Below, in pieces: positions 42,716 to 52,256 of a DNA stretch of 64,000 nucleotides. This DNA is from Planctomycetota bacterium (lineage in GTDB: Bacteria > Planctomycetota > Planctomycetia > Planctomycetales > Planctomycetaceae). A program made the translations under genes and the position numbers. Position 1 is the stretch's first letter. Every line of letters starts with the position of its first letter. The stretch lies in NCBI GenBank assembly GCA_027618475.1, contig JAQCEJ010000009.1, positions 29,422-93,421 of the forward strand, written 5' to 3'. Below the pieces are notes generated by a model that saw only the letters and a list, made by a program, of their open reading frames with translations, was not told where the DNA came from and searched no databases.

Positions 42716-44608
42716 GTGAGCACAAAATCTGCGATGTCGTCACCCTCCGATCTTTTGCCCAATCAGTTCGGTGGACTCAAGTTGAAACGGGAAATGCCCG
42801 CATGGATGATCAGCGTGCTGATGCATGCCGCCGTGCTGGTCGTACTCGCGCTGATCACGCACGCTACCGGGCTGAATGAGCAGATTAACATTTTGACGGT
42901 TGTCGAAGATCTCGAAGAGCCCGAGTTCATCGCCAACACGTCGGTTCTCGATCAGATTGGGACCGATGGAAACTCGTTGCAGATTACCGAAGCGCAACAG
43001 TCGGCGACCGAGATGGGACAAGAGCAGCACGAACAAGCCGAGCAGGAACTGGAAGACGAACTGCTCGCCGCCGATATCCCGGTGACGAATATGATCGTCG
43101 AACCGAACGAGGCCGATCTTCAGGAAGAAGTCGACACGACAGGGACAACCGAAAATGTCGGAGGCGTCGAAGGGGCCATCGATCGTCTGACGCTGGAAAT
43201 CGCCGCGTCGTTGCGAGAAGGAAAGACGCTGGTCTGCTGGGTATTCGATGTCTCCCCCTCGTTAAGTAAGCGTCGCGAAGTGATTGCCGATCGGTTCGAG
43301 AACGTTTACAAACAACTGGGATTATTAGAAGTTCAAGCCGACAAATCGCTGAAAACGGCTGTCGCGGCGTTCGGTGCACAAACCACATTTGTCACGCCCG
43401 ATCCGGTCGACGATGTGAAAGACGTCGTTTCGGCCATCCGGAAGATCAGTCCCGATACATCCGGTGATGAAAACGTCTTCTCGGCCGTATCGGCCGTCGC
43501 CAAGAAATGGAGCAATTACCGCACGAAGCAAAACCGCAAAATGATGATCATCGTGGTGACCGATGAAGCGGGTTCCGACCAGGGGGCAATGGAAGAAGCC
43601 ATCAATTACACCAAACGGTACGGCATCCGCTGCTACGTTGTCGGCAACGCCGCCCCCTTTGGACGCCGTGTGGTTCGCACCGAATGGGAACTCGACAACG
43701 GTGACATCGTGATGGCAGAAATGGATCAGGGGCCCGAATCGATTTTCCCCGAACGGCTGCAATTGCCGTTCTGGGCTTCGAATGGTTCCGACCTTGAAAA
43801 GATGTCCTCGGCATTCGGACCGTACGCCTTGACGCGGCTGTGCGCCGAAACCAACGGCCTGTATTTCGTCTCGGCCGACACGCCTGGTCCGCGCTTCGAT
43901 CACGAAGTGATGCGGGGGTATCAGCCCGATTACCTTCCGGTGAAGACGTTCGATCAGAGAGTTCGCAAAGATCCGACGAAGTCGGCGCTGTTGAATGCGT
44001 CGCTACTGACGTGGAGCGATGATGTGCCGAACCCTCAGCTTGGATTCGAGGCTCCGAACGATACCGAACTGCGGCAGCAGATTACGAACGCCCAGATGCC
44101 GATCGCCCGGCTCGAGGCGCGATTGATGGAGTTATCGAACGTGCTGGAAATGGGAGAAAAGACACGTCCGCAAGTAAGAGAATCTCGCTGGCGTGCCGGT
44201 TACGATCTCGCTATGGGACGCGTGCTGGCCATGAAGGTGCGGGCTGCCGGTTATAATGCGATGCTCGCAGAAATGAAGTCGACACCGAAATCATTCGAAA
44301 ATCCCGACAGCAATTTCTGGCAGTTGAACCCGTCACAAGAGATCACTTCGGGGATGTCTGTCGGCAAACTGGCGAAACGAGCGACCGCCTATTTGACGCG
44401 GGTGATCGACGAACACCCGGGGACACCGTGGGCGCGACTGGCAGAACTGGAATTGAGCCAACCGCTCGGCTGGGAGTGGGAAGAACGCAAAGTGATGACC
44501 GCGGCCGAACGGGAAGAAGAACGCAAAAACAATCCTCGTTTCGAAGAAGAAGAGCGAGAACGGATGGAGCGAGCCCGCAAACTCGCCAAACCTCCGATAA
44601 AGATTTAA
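42716..44608 (+). CDS. Membrane-anchored von Willebrand factor A protein, copy 1
   Basis: 630 residues. One N-terminal membrane helix (about 30-50), then an acidic Gln/Glu-rich stretch (80-150), then a vWA domain (about 170-350) with MIDAS motif DVSPS (Asp178) and the conserved TDEAGSD. The C-terminal part is helical and charged, ending in REEERKNNPRFEEEERERMERA. Probably faces the periplasm and binds a protein through Mg2+. GTG at 42716 has AGGA eight bases before it. A paralogue follows 117 bases later; both share the LEIAASLREGKTLV / LEIIRMMREEKVLV preamble. Confidence 0.88.
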   Translation: MSTKSAMSSPSDLLPNQFGGLKLKREMPAWMISVLMHAAVLVVLALITHATGLNEQINILTVVEDLEEPEFIANTSVLDQIGTDGNSLQITEAQQSATEMGQEQHEQAEQELEDELLAADIPVTNMIVEPNEADLQEEVDTTGTTENVGGVEGAIDRLTLEIAASLREGKTLVCWVFDVSPSLSKRREVIADRFENVYKQLGLLEVQADKSLKTAVAAFGAQTTFVTPDPVDDVKDVVSAIRKISPDTSGDENVFSAVSAVAKKWSNYRTKQNRKMMIIVVTDEAGSDQGAMEEAINYTKRYGIRCYVVGNAAPFGRRVVRTEWELDNGDIVMAEMDQGPESIFPERLQLPFWASNGSDLEKMSSAFGPYALTRLCAETNGLYFVSADTPGPRFDHEVMRGYQPDYLPVKTFDQRVRKDPTKSALLNASLLTWSDDVPNPQLGFEAPNDTELRQQITNAQMPIARLEARLMELSNVLEMGEKTRPQVRESRWRAGYDLAMGRVLAMKVRAAGYNAMLAEMKSTPKSFENPDSNFWQLNPSQEITSGMSVGKLAKRATAYLTRVIDEHPGTPWARLAELELSQPLGWEWEERKVMTAAEREEERKNNPRFEEEERERMERARKLAKPPIKI

Positions 44609-44725
44609 ACTCCATTCCATCGGCGCATTGGTCGCGTCGATGAAATGCGATCGTCAAGGGAGTTGAGTGGGGCTGCAGAAACGTCGAGAAAGACGCGGCC
44701 CTGATTTGTCTGGAGTTTGCCTGCT

Positions 44726-46612
44726 ATGTTGCGTAAAGGTTCGTATTCGGGACTGATCATTTCGATTTCAATGCACGTCGTCTTTTTGATTGCGATGGCA
44801 TTGATTCACATGGACATCATTCAGGCCCAACCCGAAGTGGAAATCGAAACATTTTTCGCCGAAGATCGCGCGCAGGAAGAATTCGTTCAGGAAATCGAAG
44901 AAAACATGCAGGTCGCCGAGTCGATCAGCGTTGTCTCAGGGGGAGTCGTCTCCACCAACATCGGCGGAGGAGCCGGCATGGCGGGTGCAACCGGTGCCGC
45001 GGCTTCGCAAGCGAAAGTCGAAGCTTCTGACAGCCTCAAAGAACCCGATCTGGAAGTCGCCGTCGGTGATATCGCCGCACCAGGTTCCGATGTTCTGGCG
45101 ACCGATCTCGGTGAAGGGGAAATTACGGGTGAAACCGGCGCGGTCGTTGAAGGCTACGGCGACGCGATGGGCCGGATGACGCTCGAAATCATCCGCATGA
45201 TGCGCGAAGAGAAAGTTCTTGTCGTCTGGCTGTTCGATGAATCCGAAAGTATGAAGGACGATCAGCTCATCATTCGCGACAACTTCCATAAAGTTTACGA
45301 AGAACTGGGAATCGCACAGAAGCAGGACAATAACCTCCGCCGCGGACAGGAAATCCTGCTGACATCAATCATCAGCTACGGTGAAAAGATCAATCCCATC
45401 ATTCGCAAGCCGACGGCGGATATCAAAGAAATCCGCGCGGCGATCGACAAGATTCCCATCGATAAGTCGGGGCTCGAAAATACCTGTCAGGCGATCGAAG
45501 CGGTTCTCGACGAATACCGCAGCATAACCGGCAAAAACAAACGCAAGATGATTATCATTGTGGTCAGCGATGAATCGGGAGACGACGGCGACCACATCGA
45601 AGATGTCGTGCAGAAGACCAAACGAGCTGATGCTCCTGTTTATTTCATGAGCCGTGAAGCAATCTTCGGATATGAACTGGCCCGCATTCGGTATAACCAT
45701 CCCGTAAACGGTCTCGACTACTGGCTCCCGATCAAACGGGGACCGGAAACGGAATATCCGGAATGTCTGCAATGGGACGGCCTGCACGCCCGGTGGGACT
45801 CGTTCTCCAGCGGGTTCGGCCCTTACGTTCAGGTGCGAATCGCCCGCGAATCGGGGGGTATCTTCTTTCTGCTCCCCGGGGAAGAAGAAAATCTTTCCGG
45901 GGCCGGCGCACACGAGCAGCGGCGATTCGACTTTCTCGATATGAAAGAATATCAGCCTCTCTTGATGTCGCGCCCCGAGTATGCCAAAGCCCGATCGGCC
46001 AGCAAGTTTCGCGCGACAATTTATGCGGTGATCGAAAAACTCGACCCCGTTAAAGACAAAGAACTCAGCATACGCGAATTGTGGTATTCGATCGATCCGG
46101 AACAATTCCGTTCGGAGGGGGCGATTGAATTCCAGAAAGCGATTTACGCAATGACGCTGGTGAACCAGGCGATCAAGTTACTCGAGGACGTCCAACCGTT
46201 ACGGGCGAAAGAAGATTCGATGCGCTGGCGGGCGGCGTACGACTTGGCGTATGCTCAGCTGCTGTCGTACAAGGTGCGGTTGTTTCAGTTCATGCTGGCC
46301 ATGGACAAACACAACAAAGACGCTCCCAAACCAATGAACAAAAACAGCAATCGTTGGAATCTCGCCCGTGTGCCTGTGATGCTCGAACCGGACGAACAGC
46401 AAATCAAGGTGACAAAGGTCGATATGAGCGAACTCAAACGTCAGGAACAACTGGCGCGGGACATGTACATCGACGTGATTAAAGATCACCCTCGTACCCC
46501 CTGGTCGAAACGGGCGGAATACGAAATCGGCATGGGCTTCGGCATGACGTTTGTCGAAGTGTTTCGCGACCCCCGCTACGATTCGATGTCGGTGGAACTC
46601 CCGAGCTTCTGA
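44726..46612 (+). CDS. Membrane-anchored von Willebrand factor A protein, copy 2
   Basis: 628 residues, paralogue of the preceding gene. An N-terminal helix (GLIISISMHVVFLIAMALIH) is followed by an acidic segment and a Gly/Ala-rich segment (GGAGMAGATGAAASQ), then the vWA domain with MIDAS DESES (Asp171), SDESGDDGD and AIFGYELARIRY. The C-terminal region ends in DPRYDSMSVELPSF. Mg2+-dependent binding via MIDAS is predicted. GGAG ten bases before the ATG at 44726. Both copies should be on one transcript; I see no terminator between them. Confidence 0.88.
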   Translation: MLRKGSYSGLIISISMHVVFLIAMALIHMDIIQAQPEVEIETFFAEDRAQEEFVQEIEENMQVAESISVVSGGVVSTNIGGGAGMAGATGAAASQAKVEASDSLKEPDLEVAVGDIAAPGSDVLATDLGEGEITGETGAVVEGYGDAMGRMTLEIIRMMREEKVLVVWLFDESESMKDDQLIIRDNFHKVYEELGIAQKQDNNLRRGQEILLTSIISYGEKINPIIRKPTADIKEIRAAIDKIPIDKSGLENTCQAIEAVLDEYRSITGKNKRKMIIIVVSDESGDDGDHIEDVVQKTKRADAPVYFMSREAIFGYELARIRYNHPVNGLDYWLPIKRGPETEYPECLQWDGLHARWDSFSSGFGPYVQVRIARESGGIFFLLPGEEENLSGAGAHEQRRFDFLDMKEYQPLLMSRPEYAKARSASKFRATIYAVIEKLDPVKDKELSIRELWYSIDPEQFRSEGAIEFQKAIYAMTLVNQAIKLLEDVQPLRAKEDSMRWRAAYDLAYAQLLSYKVRLFQFMLAMDKHNKDAPKPMNKNSNRWNLARVPVMLEPDEQQIKVTKVDMSELKRQEQLARDMYIDVIKDHPRTPWSKRAEYEIGMGFGMTFVEVFRDPRYDSMSVELPSF

Positions 46613-46636
46613 TCGCGGCCGCTTTTTCCGCCATTC

Positions 46637-47671
46637 TTACGATTCCGTCGCGAGCCCGGCGTTTCCTTCATCCGACTTTGACTGCGCCACCCATTTGCTG
46701 AACCGGTCGGCCACAGCCGTATCGACAAACAATTGCGTGGCGTGGAACATCAGCATCGGAAAAACGGCGAAGGGAAACTGCTTTCCAAAAATCGCCGCAT
46801 CGGTTGCCAGCAAGATGCCAATCGGCAGTGTCTTTTGACTCCCCGCAAACGCCACCGCGATGCGGTCTTCGAGGCTGAATTGGCACAATCGTCCGCCGTT
46901 GTAGCTGATGAGCAATCCCACAATGTGGATGCCGAGGCAGCACCCCCAGACCATCACGACTGCGGAAATCGTCGGACCGGCTCCAAAGGACGACAACCGC
47001 AAGCCCCCCTGACAGGCGGACGTGCCGATCATCGATAAAATCAATACCTGCGCCAGAACACCCATCGCGGTCTTGCGGCGCAAGGCGAACTCGCGGCAGA
47101 TCGAACTGAACCGCAAAATCTGGGCCACGGCCGTCGGAAGCAATACGACATAGATGAGTTTCGAAATGATATCGGCCGTCGGCAATTCGACCTCCACCGA
47201 TTGAGTTGCAAACGACAACCAGAACGGCGTCATCAGAAAACACGTGCCGTTCGTGAGCAACGTGACCAACAGCGAAACGGCGTCATTCCCGCTCCCTTTG
47301 CGAGTCCAGACCGAAGCGGCGGCAAGCGTGCAGGGAACGCTGCCGGCGATCATCAGTCCCACCGAAAAATCGGGATACCTCTGCCAGGACATTAATCCCC
47401 ATGCCATCAGCGGCAAGAGAACCATATTGACGCACGACGCCCACAACACCGGTTGCGGAAACCGAAACGAGTCGAGCAGTTGCCGGCTGTCGAGTGTGAA
47501 TGCCATCAGAAAGAGCACGATCGCAGTCACGGGGCCGGGGCTGATGAAACCGGTGATCGCCATCACCGTATCAGGGCCCCCTTTTGCCCCCAGCGTCATT
47601 CCCCCTGCGATCATGACAACCAGGATCGAAAGAAACCACTGCTGCGTTATGAATCTCATCCACCACAACAT
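46637..47671 (-). CDS. SBF-like (bile acid:sodium symporter-fold) transporter
   Basis: 344 residues, about ten membrane helices. Family features: GFISPGPVTAIVLFLMAFTLDSRQL near the N-terminus, GLMIAGSVPCTLAAASVWTRKGSGNDAVSLLVTLLTNGTC, and VAFAGSQKTLPIGILLA, the crossing motif of the PF13593 group (YocS/Rch1-like). Cation-linked uptake or efflux of an organic anion or calcium regulation is known in the family; substrate unknown here. The gene converges on the vWA pair (24-base gap). Possible later start at the Met in MRFITQQW. Confidence 0.85.
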   Translation of the reverse strand: MLWWMRFITQQWFLSILVVMIAGGMTLGAKGGPDTVMAITGFISPGPVTAIVLFLMAFTLDSRQLLDSFRFPQPVLWASCVNMVLLPLMAWGLMSWQRYPDFSVGLMIAGSVPCTLAAASVWTRKGSGNDAVSLLVTLLTNGTCFLMTPFWLSFATQSVEVELPTADIISKLIYVVLLPTAVAQILRFSSICREFALRRKTAMGVLAQVLILSMIGTSACQGGLRLSSFGAGPTISAVVMVWGCCLGIHIVGLLISYNGGRLCQFSLEDRIAVAFAGSQKTLPIGILLATDAAIFGKQFPFAVFPMLMFHATQLFVDTAVADRFSKWVAQSKSDEGNAGLATES

Positions 47672-47801
47672 GAAGCGAAATTCTTTAAAGGATGAGGGAT
47701 GCGTCGAACCGTCGCGAATACGTTCTGCATCACATCATAACGTACAAGTTGCTCGAATCCAATTCGCCGCATCAATCGCCGCCACATCATGCCGATGCGG
47801 C

Positions 47802-49565
47802 TTATTGTTCATCCTGCGCTTTCGCCAGCCGCTTCCAGCGTTCGATGAGAAAAGGATACGAAGGCTTTTGGGGATCGAAATCGGGTGTTCGTTCGAGAAA
47901 TGAAATCGCACCCAGATACTTCCCCTGCTGGGCCAGAACCTGGGCGAATGTGCTCAAATCCGCCATCATCCAGCGTCCTCCGCGATACTGCGAGGCGTAA
48001 CCTCGCAGCGAATCTTCGGCGGCCTTCACATCCTGAATTTCGATCTGAGACAGGGCAATCCAGTAAGTTGCATCGTCGCCAGCCATCAGATGCAGTTGTT
48101 TCAAGTCTTGTTCCGCCTTCTTCATTTCAGCGGGAAAAGGAGTCTTGATGACAGTACGACAATCGAGCTTGATCGTCACGTAGCTTGTAATCGCTTCTTT
48201 ATAGTTGCCGATCACCTGTTGGATCCGGGTTTTGAAAACACTTCCCGTCGGCGGTCCGAACTGCGCGCCAGCGGTGTCGTTCATCACCTCGAGAGGAGCA
48301 TTCAACACCAGTTTCTGGGAAAACAAACGTTGAAGATAGTATTCATTCTCTTCCAGACTTTCGATGGCGCGAATTGTTTCCTCGGGATTCATCCAGATGC
48401 CGATATCCTGTTTTTTCCACGGCACATTTTTTACCGATGCTACTCGCGTCAGCATCCCGATCTGATCGGGCAGATCTTCGACCGGATCGTAAATCAATAT
48501 CGTGCGGTCGCCGCTCATCGTATCCTGCAGTGACTGCATCCGCCGCGCCCAGAAACTCGCATTTCCGATCAATTCGACACGGAGGCTTTGCAGATCGGCA
48601 GTCTGAATCGGATAAGGGTTTTCAGAATCGGAAGACATCGCCTGAAGTATCGATTCATCGGCGAGAACTTCGGCTAACGTGGCCGGCTGGCGGATATCCC
48701 ACGTCGTCCCTGTAACTTCCGCTTTCGATGGAATCGGCAATCCCCATTGCGAATCGAACAAGTAGATATTGTCGCCAGAAACAACTCCGATCAGAAACGG
48801 AGTGAACTTTCTTTTCGCATCTTTCTCATCGACCGTATCGTCCCCGTCTTCCGATTCCGTTTCGTCGACGGCCGCCGCGTCTTCAGCAGAGGCCACCTTG
48901 ACTTGCGGGCGGATGATGACGGCATCAATATTCAATTGTCTCAGCAGCTGTGCATAGACCAATGCGCGGGCGTCGGCCGTTCCGCGGCCGAAAATGACGG
49001 TATCGAAGGTCGACAATGGAATCGTCTCTTCCAGCGTCGGTATGGCCGCGATGTTGCGGGTTACGTAATAGAACAGATCGACAATACGGCCGAGTTCGTC
49101 ATCGGAATTTTCGACCGCCGCGTGGGCCATCTTGCGGAACATCAGGCAGTCTCGCAGATGGATGATGTCTCGCGTCAGAAACCGCGACGTCGCCAAATCC
49201 GACAAAAAGGTTTCTGGAACAAGCCGTTCGAGTTCCGGACTCACCTCGAAGGTTTCTGTATCGTTGTCATTCTGGTTGCCGCACGAGCCGCGCCATTCGT
49301 TGATCAGCGTGACGGCACTCTTGATTTCCGAACTGATGCCCAACCGATCCGGTTGCACCATATCGAAAATACTGTTGATGATGTCGTTGCAGTCATCATC
49401 GTCGGCCTGGCTTTGCGTGGTTACGGCATCCGTTTCGTTTGATTTTAAGGGGGCCGGAGGTTGGCTTGAGCACCCTTGCAATAAAGCCATCATCAGCAAC
49501 GCCCCGGCCACGTTGGCCGAAGGAACAACGCGGAAATTCTGAAATCGACAGATTTCGACATTCAT
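47802..49565 (-). CDS. Transglutaminase-like lipoprotein, probably without the catalytic cysteine
   Basis: 587 residues. A lipoprotein signal (MALLQGCSSQ) anchors it. Residues 100-270 contain a transglutaminase-like core, LATSRFLTRDIIHLRDCLMFRKMAH, IVDLFYYVTRNIA, and GRGTADARALVYAQLLRQLNIDAVII, where family enzymes have a Cys (G-x-C-x-D-x-A), while here Ala precedes Asp. The catalytic His candidate is not evident. The C-terminal half is helical, with TPR-like ending. The fold may serve binding, as in other catalytically dead family members. No ribosome-binding site at ATG 49565; an in-frame TTG lies two codons upstream. Confidence 0.8.
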   Translation of the reverse strand: MNVEICRFQNFRVVPSANVAGALLMMALLQGCSSQPPAPLKSNETDAVTTQSQADDDDCNDIINSIFDMVQPDRLGISSEIKSAVTLINEWRGSCGNQNDNDTETFEVSPELERLVPETFLSDLATSRFLTRDIIHLRDCLMFRKMAHAAVENSDDELGRIVDLFYYVTRNIAAIPTLEETIPLSTFDTVIFGRGTADARALVYAQLLRQLNIDAVIIRPQVKVASAEDAAAVDETESEDGDDTVDEKDAKRKFTPFLIGVVSGDNIYLFDSQWGLPIPSKAEVTGTTWDIRQPATLAEVLADESILQAMSSDSENPYPIQTADLQSLRVELIGNASFWARRMQSLQDTMSGDRTILIYDPVEDLPDQIGMLTRVASVKNVPWKKQDIGIWMNPEETIRAIESLEENEYYLQRLFSQKLVLNAPLEVMNDTAGAQFGPPTGSVFKTRIQQVIGNYKEAITSYVTIKLDCRTVIKTPFPAEMKKAEQDLKQLHLMAGDDATYWIALSQIEIQDVKAAEDSLRGYASQYRGGRWMMADLSTFAQVLAQQGKYLGAISFLERTPDFDPQKPSYPFLIERWKRLAKAQDEQ

Positions 49566-49752
49566 GATCAATCAGACCGAAAGAATAGGGATAAAAAACT
49601 GGGAGGAAATCAACCTGAACGAGGTTCGTCCCCGACCCGGAAATGAGTCTATAAAGTTCTTACGAAATTCGCGGTAGGATTCGCAAATTGTATGGGTGAA
49701 TATTCTCGAATTTCTGCAAATTCGGCACCAGAATTTGCTGTTACACCAGTTG

Positions 49753-50592
49753 TTATGGTAACAGATCGTTCAGTAATTGTCGCATCCGCACCAGTTGGTC
49801 GATCAAACGGGGCACGTCGTCGAGCGCGACCATGTTCGGACCGTCGCTTTTGGCCGTGTCGGGGTCGGGATGCGTCTCGAAAAAGACGCCGTCGGCACCA
49901 CATGCCACCGCCGCCCGTGCCAGCGGAAAAACCATCTCGCGCTGTCCGCCAGTCGTGCTTCCACCAGGAAGCTGCACGCTGTGAGTGGCGTCGAAAATAA
50001 CCGGCGTGCCGAAGCTCTTCATGATGGGAAGGCATCGCATGTCGTTCACCAGACGACCGTAACCGAACGTCGTTCCCCGTTCGGTCAACAGGATGTTTGG
50101 GTTTCCCGATTCCACGCATTTTTTCACAACGTGAATCATATCTTCCGGAGCGACGAATTGTGGTTTCTTGACGTTGATGATTCCACCATGCTTCGCGGTC
50201 GCCTCGGCGGCAGCCTGAATCAGATCGGTCTGCCGTGCCAAAAATGCCGGAATCTGTATGATCTGACAAACCGCTGCCACCGGTTCGGCCTGGCAGCTCT
50301 CGTGAATGTCGGTTGTGACCGGTAGACCGGTGACCTCGCGAACTTTGCTGAGGATTTCCATCCCCCGTTCGAGACCCGGGCCCCGGTAACTGTGAATGCT
50401 CGTGCGGTTGGCCTTGTCGAAACTCGATTTGAAGACGACTTGCAGCCCCAGTTCATCGCGCCATGCCGCCAATTGGCGAGCAACCTGCAACACGAGTTCT
50501 TCACTTTCCATCACGCAAGGACCGGCGATCAACAGCAACGGCTGCCCCTGACCGCATTTCATTTTGCCGAGAGTGACGGGTTGATTGGGCAC
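49753..50592 (-). CDS. kdsA: 2-dehydro-3-deoxyphosphooctonate (Kdo-8-P) aldolase
   Basis: Condenses phosphoenolpyruvate with arabinose 5-phosphate to Kdo 8-phosphate for the lipopolysaccharide core. 279 residues; [28 protein letters not shown] and [10 protein letters not shown] are family segments. Cys26 in [10 protein letters not shown] matches the Cys ligand of the metal-dependent class (as in Aquifex) rather than the Asn of E. coli, so a divalent metal is expected. GTG start eight bases after GGAGG. Last of a four-gene operon; its presence implies that this organism makes Kdo-lipid A. Confidence 0.96.
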   Translation of the reverse strand: MPNQPVTLGKMKCGQGQPLLLIAGPCVMESEELVLQVARQLAAWRDELGLQVVFKSSFDKANRTSIHSYRGPGLERGMEILSKVREVTGLPVTTDIHESCQAEPVAAVCQIIQIPAFLARQTDLIQAAAEATAKHGGIINVKKPQFVAPEDMIHVVKKCVESGNPNILLTERGTTFGYGRLVNDMRCLPIMKSFGTPVIFDATHSVQLPGGSTTGGQREMVFPLARAAVACGADGVFFETHPDPDTAKSDGPNMVALDDVPRLIDQLVRMRQLLNDLLP

Positions 50593-50625
50593 GGGACGGA
50601 CCTCCGTGGAGCGTGAATCTTGAAT

Positions 50626-51525
50626 TTATGAGGGCGTAATCAGCACGCACGACTGCGGTTGAACGGCGATGGTCACAGGCGTTGTGCCGGCGGCATCGCC
50701 GTCGATCTGCATCGGAACCGGTTCGCTGCATTCGATACGAAATTCGCAGCCGGTTACGTGTACCACATCCGGCAATCGTTCGTGTGTACCAAGCACGATA
50801 TGATAGAGATATCTCACCAGATGGAACAGAGAACCTTCTCGAAAGACATGGAGATCGAGTTGCCCATCGGTCCCATCGGCACGACGGGCGATCGGCAGCT
50901 GTAACGCGTACATCGGAACATTCGTAATGATCGCTAACCGGCCCGTTACCGACGTCGGTGCTCCGTCGACGGTGATGCGCATCTCTGGATGTCGAAACGA
51001 GCGCATCGCTTCTCCGATCAACCGCAGATAACTCCATCGGGAGATATTCCCACGGCGGTTTTTCTGCATACGATGAATCACATCAGCATCGAATCCCAGA
51101 CTCGCCATAATCAGAAATCGTCTGCCGTTCGCCAGACCGCTGTCAAAATGTTGCCGTCGATTTACGGCAATCATGCGGGCGACGTCTGTTCCCGACGGTT
51201 TAATTCCAAGGTAACGGGCCATCAGGTTTTCCGTTCCCAGCGGCAGGATGGCAATCGGCATTTGCGGATATCGATTCACGAGATCGCCAACCGTTCCATC
51301 TCCTCCGGCGGCGACGATGCACATCGGCGGATGCCGATCGTGCGAGGAGGACAAATAGTGTTGCATCCGTTCGCGGTTGGAGAAGAGTCGCGGCCGGATG
51401 TTCAATCGCCGTAATTCGGCGATCAGTTCGACGATCAATTGACGTCCACGGCCCGATCCCGATGTCGGGTTGCGCTGAATCGCAACCCATGGGTTGCGTT
51501 CGGAATCTTTAAGTTCGTCCGTCAC
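50626..51525 (-). CDS. Diacylglycerol-kinase-family lipid kinase
   Basis: 299 residues. The catalytic glycine-rich GGDGT (74-78) with preceding AA and NP-SGSG (20-25) are those of the YegS/BmrU/DgkB family. A C-terminal beta-sandwich (residues 160-299) ends with the typical VPMQIDGD. Phosphorylates a lipid alcohol such as diacylglycerol or a sphingosine-like base. The GTG at 51525 overlaps the TGA of the HAD gene (GTGA, four bases), which decides against the upstream TTG. Sits between the HAD enzyme and kdsA, 33 bases before kdsA. Confidence 0.92.
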   Translation of the reverse strand: MTDELKDSERNPWVAIQRNPTSGSGRGRQLIVELIAELRRLNIRPRLFSNRERMQHYLSSSHDRHPPMCIVAAGGDGTVGDLVNRYPQMPIAILPLGTENLMARYLGIKPSGTDVARMIAVNRRQHFDSGLANGRRFLIMASLGFDADVIHRMQKNRRGNISRWSYLRLIGEAMRSFRHPEMRITVDGAPTSVTGRLAIITNVPMYALQLPIARRADGTDGQLDLHVFREGSLFHLVRYLYHIVLGTHERLPDVVHVTGCEFRIECSEPVPMQIDGDAAGTTPVTIAVQPQSCVLITPS

Positions 51526-52256
51526 GCCGAGTTCTTTCTCCGCAGGTGAATCCAATCGAGTACGTCGGCCGGCGATGCGACCTCGTCATTACCTGCGACC
51601 GCAACATCTGAATGTCGCGGCAGAATTCGCAGTGCCTGCCAGCCGGCCAGTTGGGCGGCCCTGATATCGTTCACCTGATTATCTCCAACCATCAGTATCT
51701 CATCTGGAGTAGCCTGCATCAACGATTCCGCCGCGCGATAAAAGTAAAGGCTCGGTTTGCGATAACCGACTTCCGACGAAATAATTCTGCATTCGATCGG
51801 TGCGAACGCCGGAATATTATCCAGCAGCGTATTCAGCCGTGAATCGAAATTCGAAGCGATGGCAAGGCGAAATCCGGAATCGTGAAGTGCCGATAATCCT
51901 TCGGCCGCGCCTGGCAAGACGTTCCACGAGTTCACGTCGTCGAAACGCTGAAATACCTCGTTGAAACATGCTTCAGAATTGGAAACGTCGTCGAGCACAT
52001 CGGCGACGATCGCCGACCAGATGCCGGTCTCGTTTTGCTCGTTCGTCCGCAAATTTTCCGGATCAGCCCACGTTTCTTCCGGCAATGGTCGACAGAATTC
52101 ACTCTCCGAAAACGCCCGGCGAAATCGCGAATGGACTTCGTCGAGTGTCAGTGCACTGCCGAATTTTTTACCGACGGAATGATAGATCGCTGCCACCGAA
52201 GGAAAGGGTGCCAGTAACGTTCCGACGGCATCGAAGACCACCCACCGAATCGTCAT
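51522..52256 (-). CDS. HAD-superfamily hydrolase with atypical motif I
   Basis: 244 residues. Motif I is VVFDAVGTLL (nucleophile Asp9, but Val11 where phosphatases have the second Asp), motif II ASNFDSR, Lys in GYRKPS, motif IV GDNQVNDIRAA. Loss of the second Asp resembles haloacid dehalogenase-type or non-phosphatase members. AGGAGG nine bases before the ATG. Its start overlaps the stop of the enolase-superfamily gene (ATGA), and its stop overlaps the lipid-kinase start, so translation is coupled along the unit. Substrate unknown. Confidence 0.88.
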   Translation of the reverse strand: MTIRWVVFDAVGTLLAPFPSVAAIYHSVGKKFGSALTLDEVHSRFRRAFSESEFCRPLPEETWADPENLRTNEQNETGIWSAIVADVLDDVSNSEACFNEVFQRFDDVNSWNVLPGAAEGLSALHDSGFRLAIASNFDSRLNTLLDNIPAFAPIECRIISSEVGYRKPSLYFYRAAESLMQATPDEILMVGDNQVNDIRAAQLAGWQALRILPRHSDVAVAGNDEVASPADVLDWIHLRRKNSA

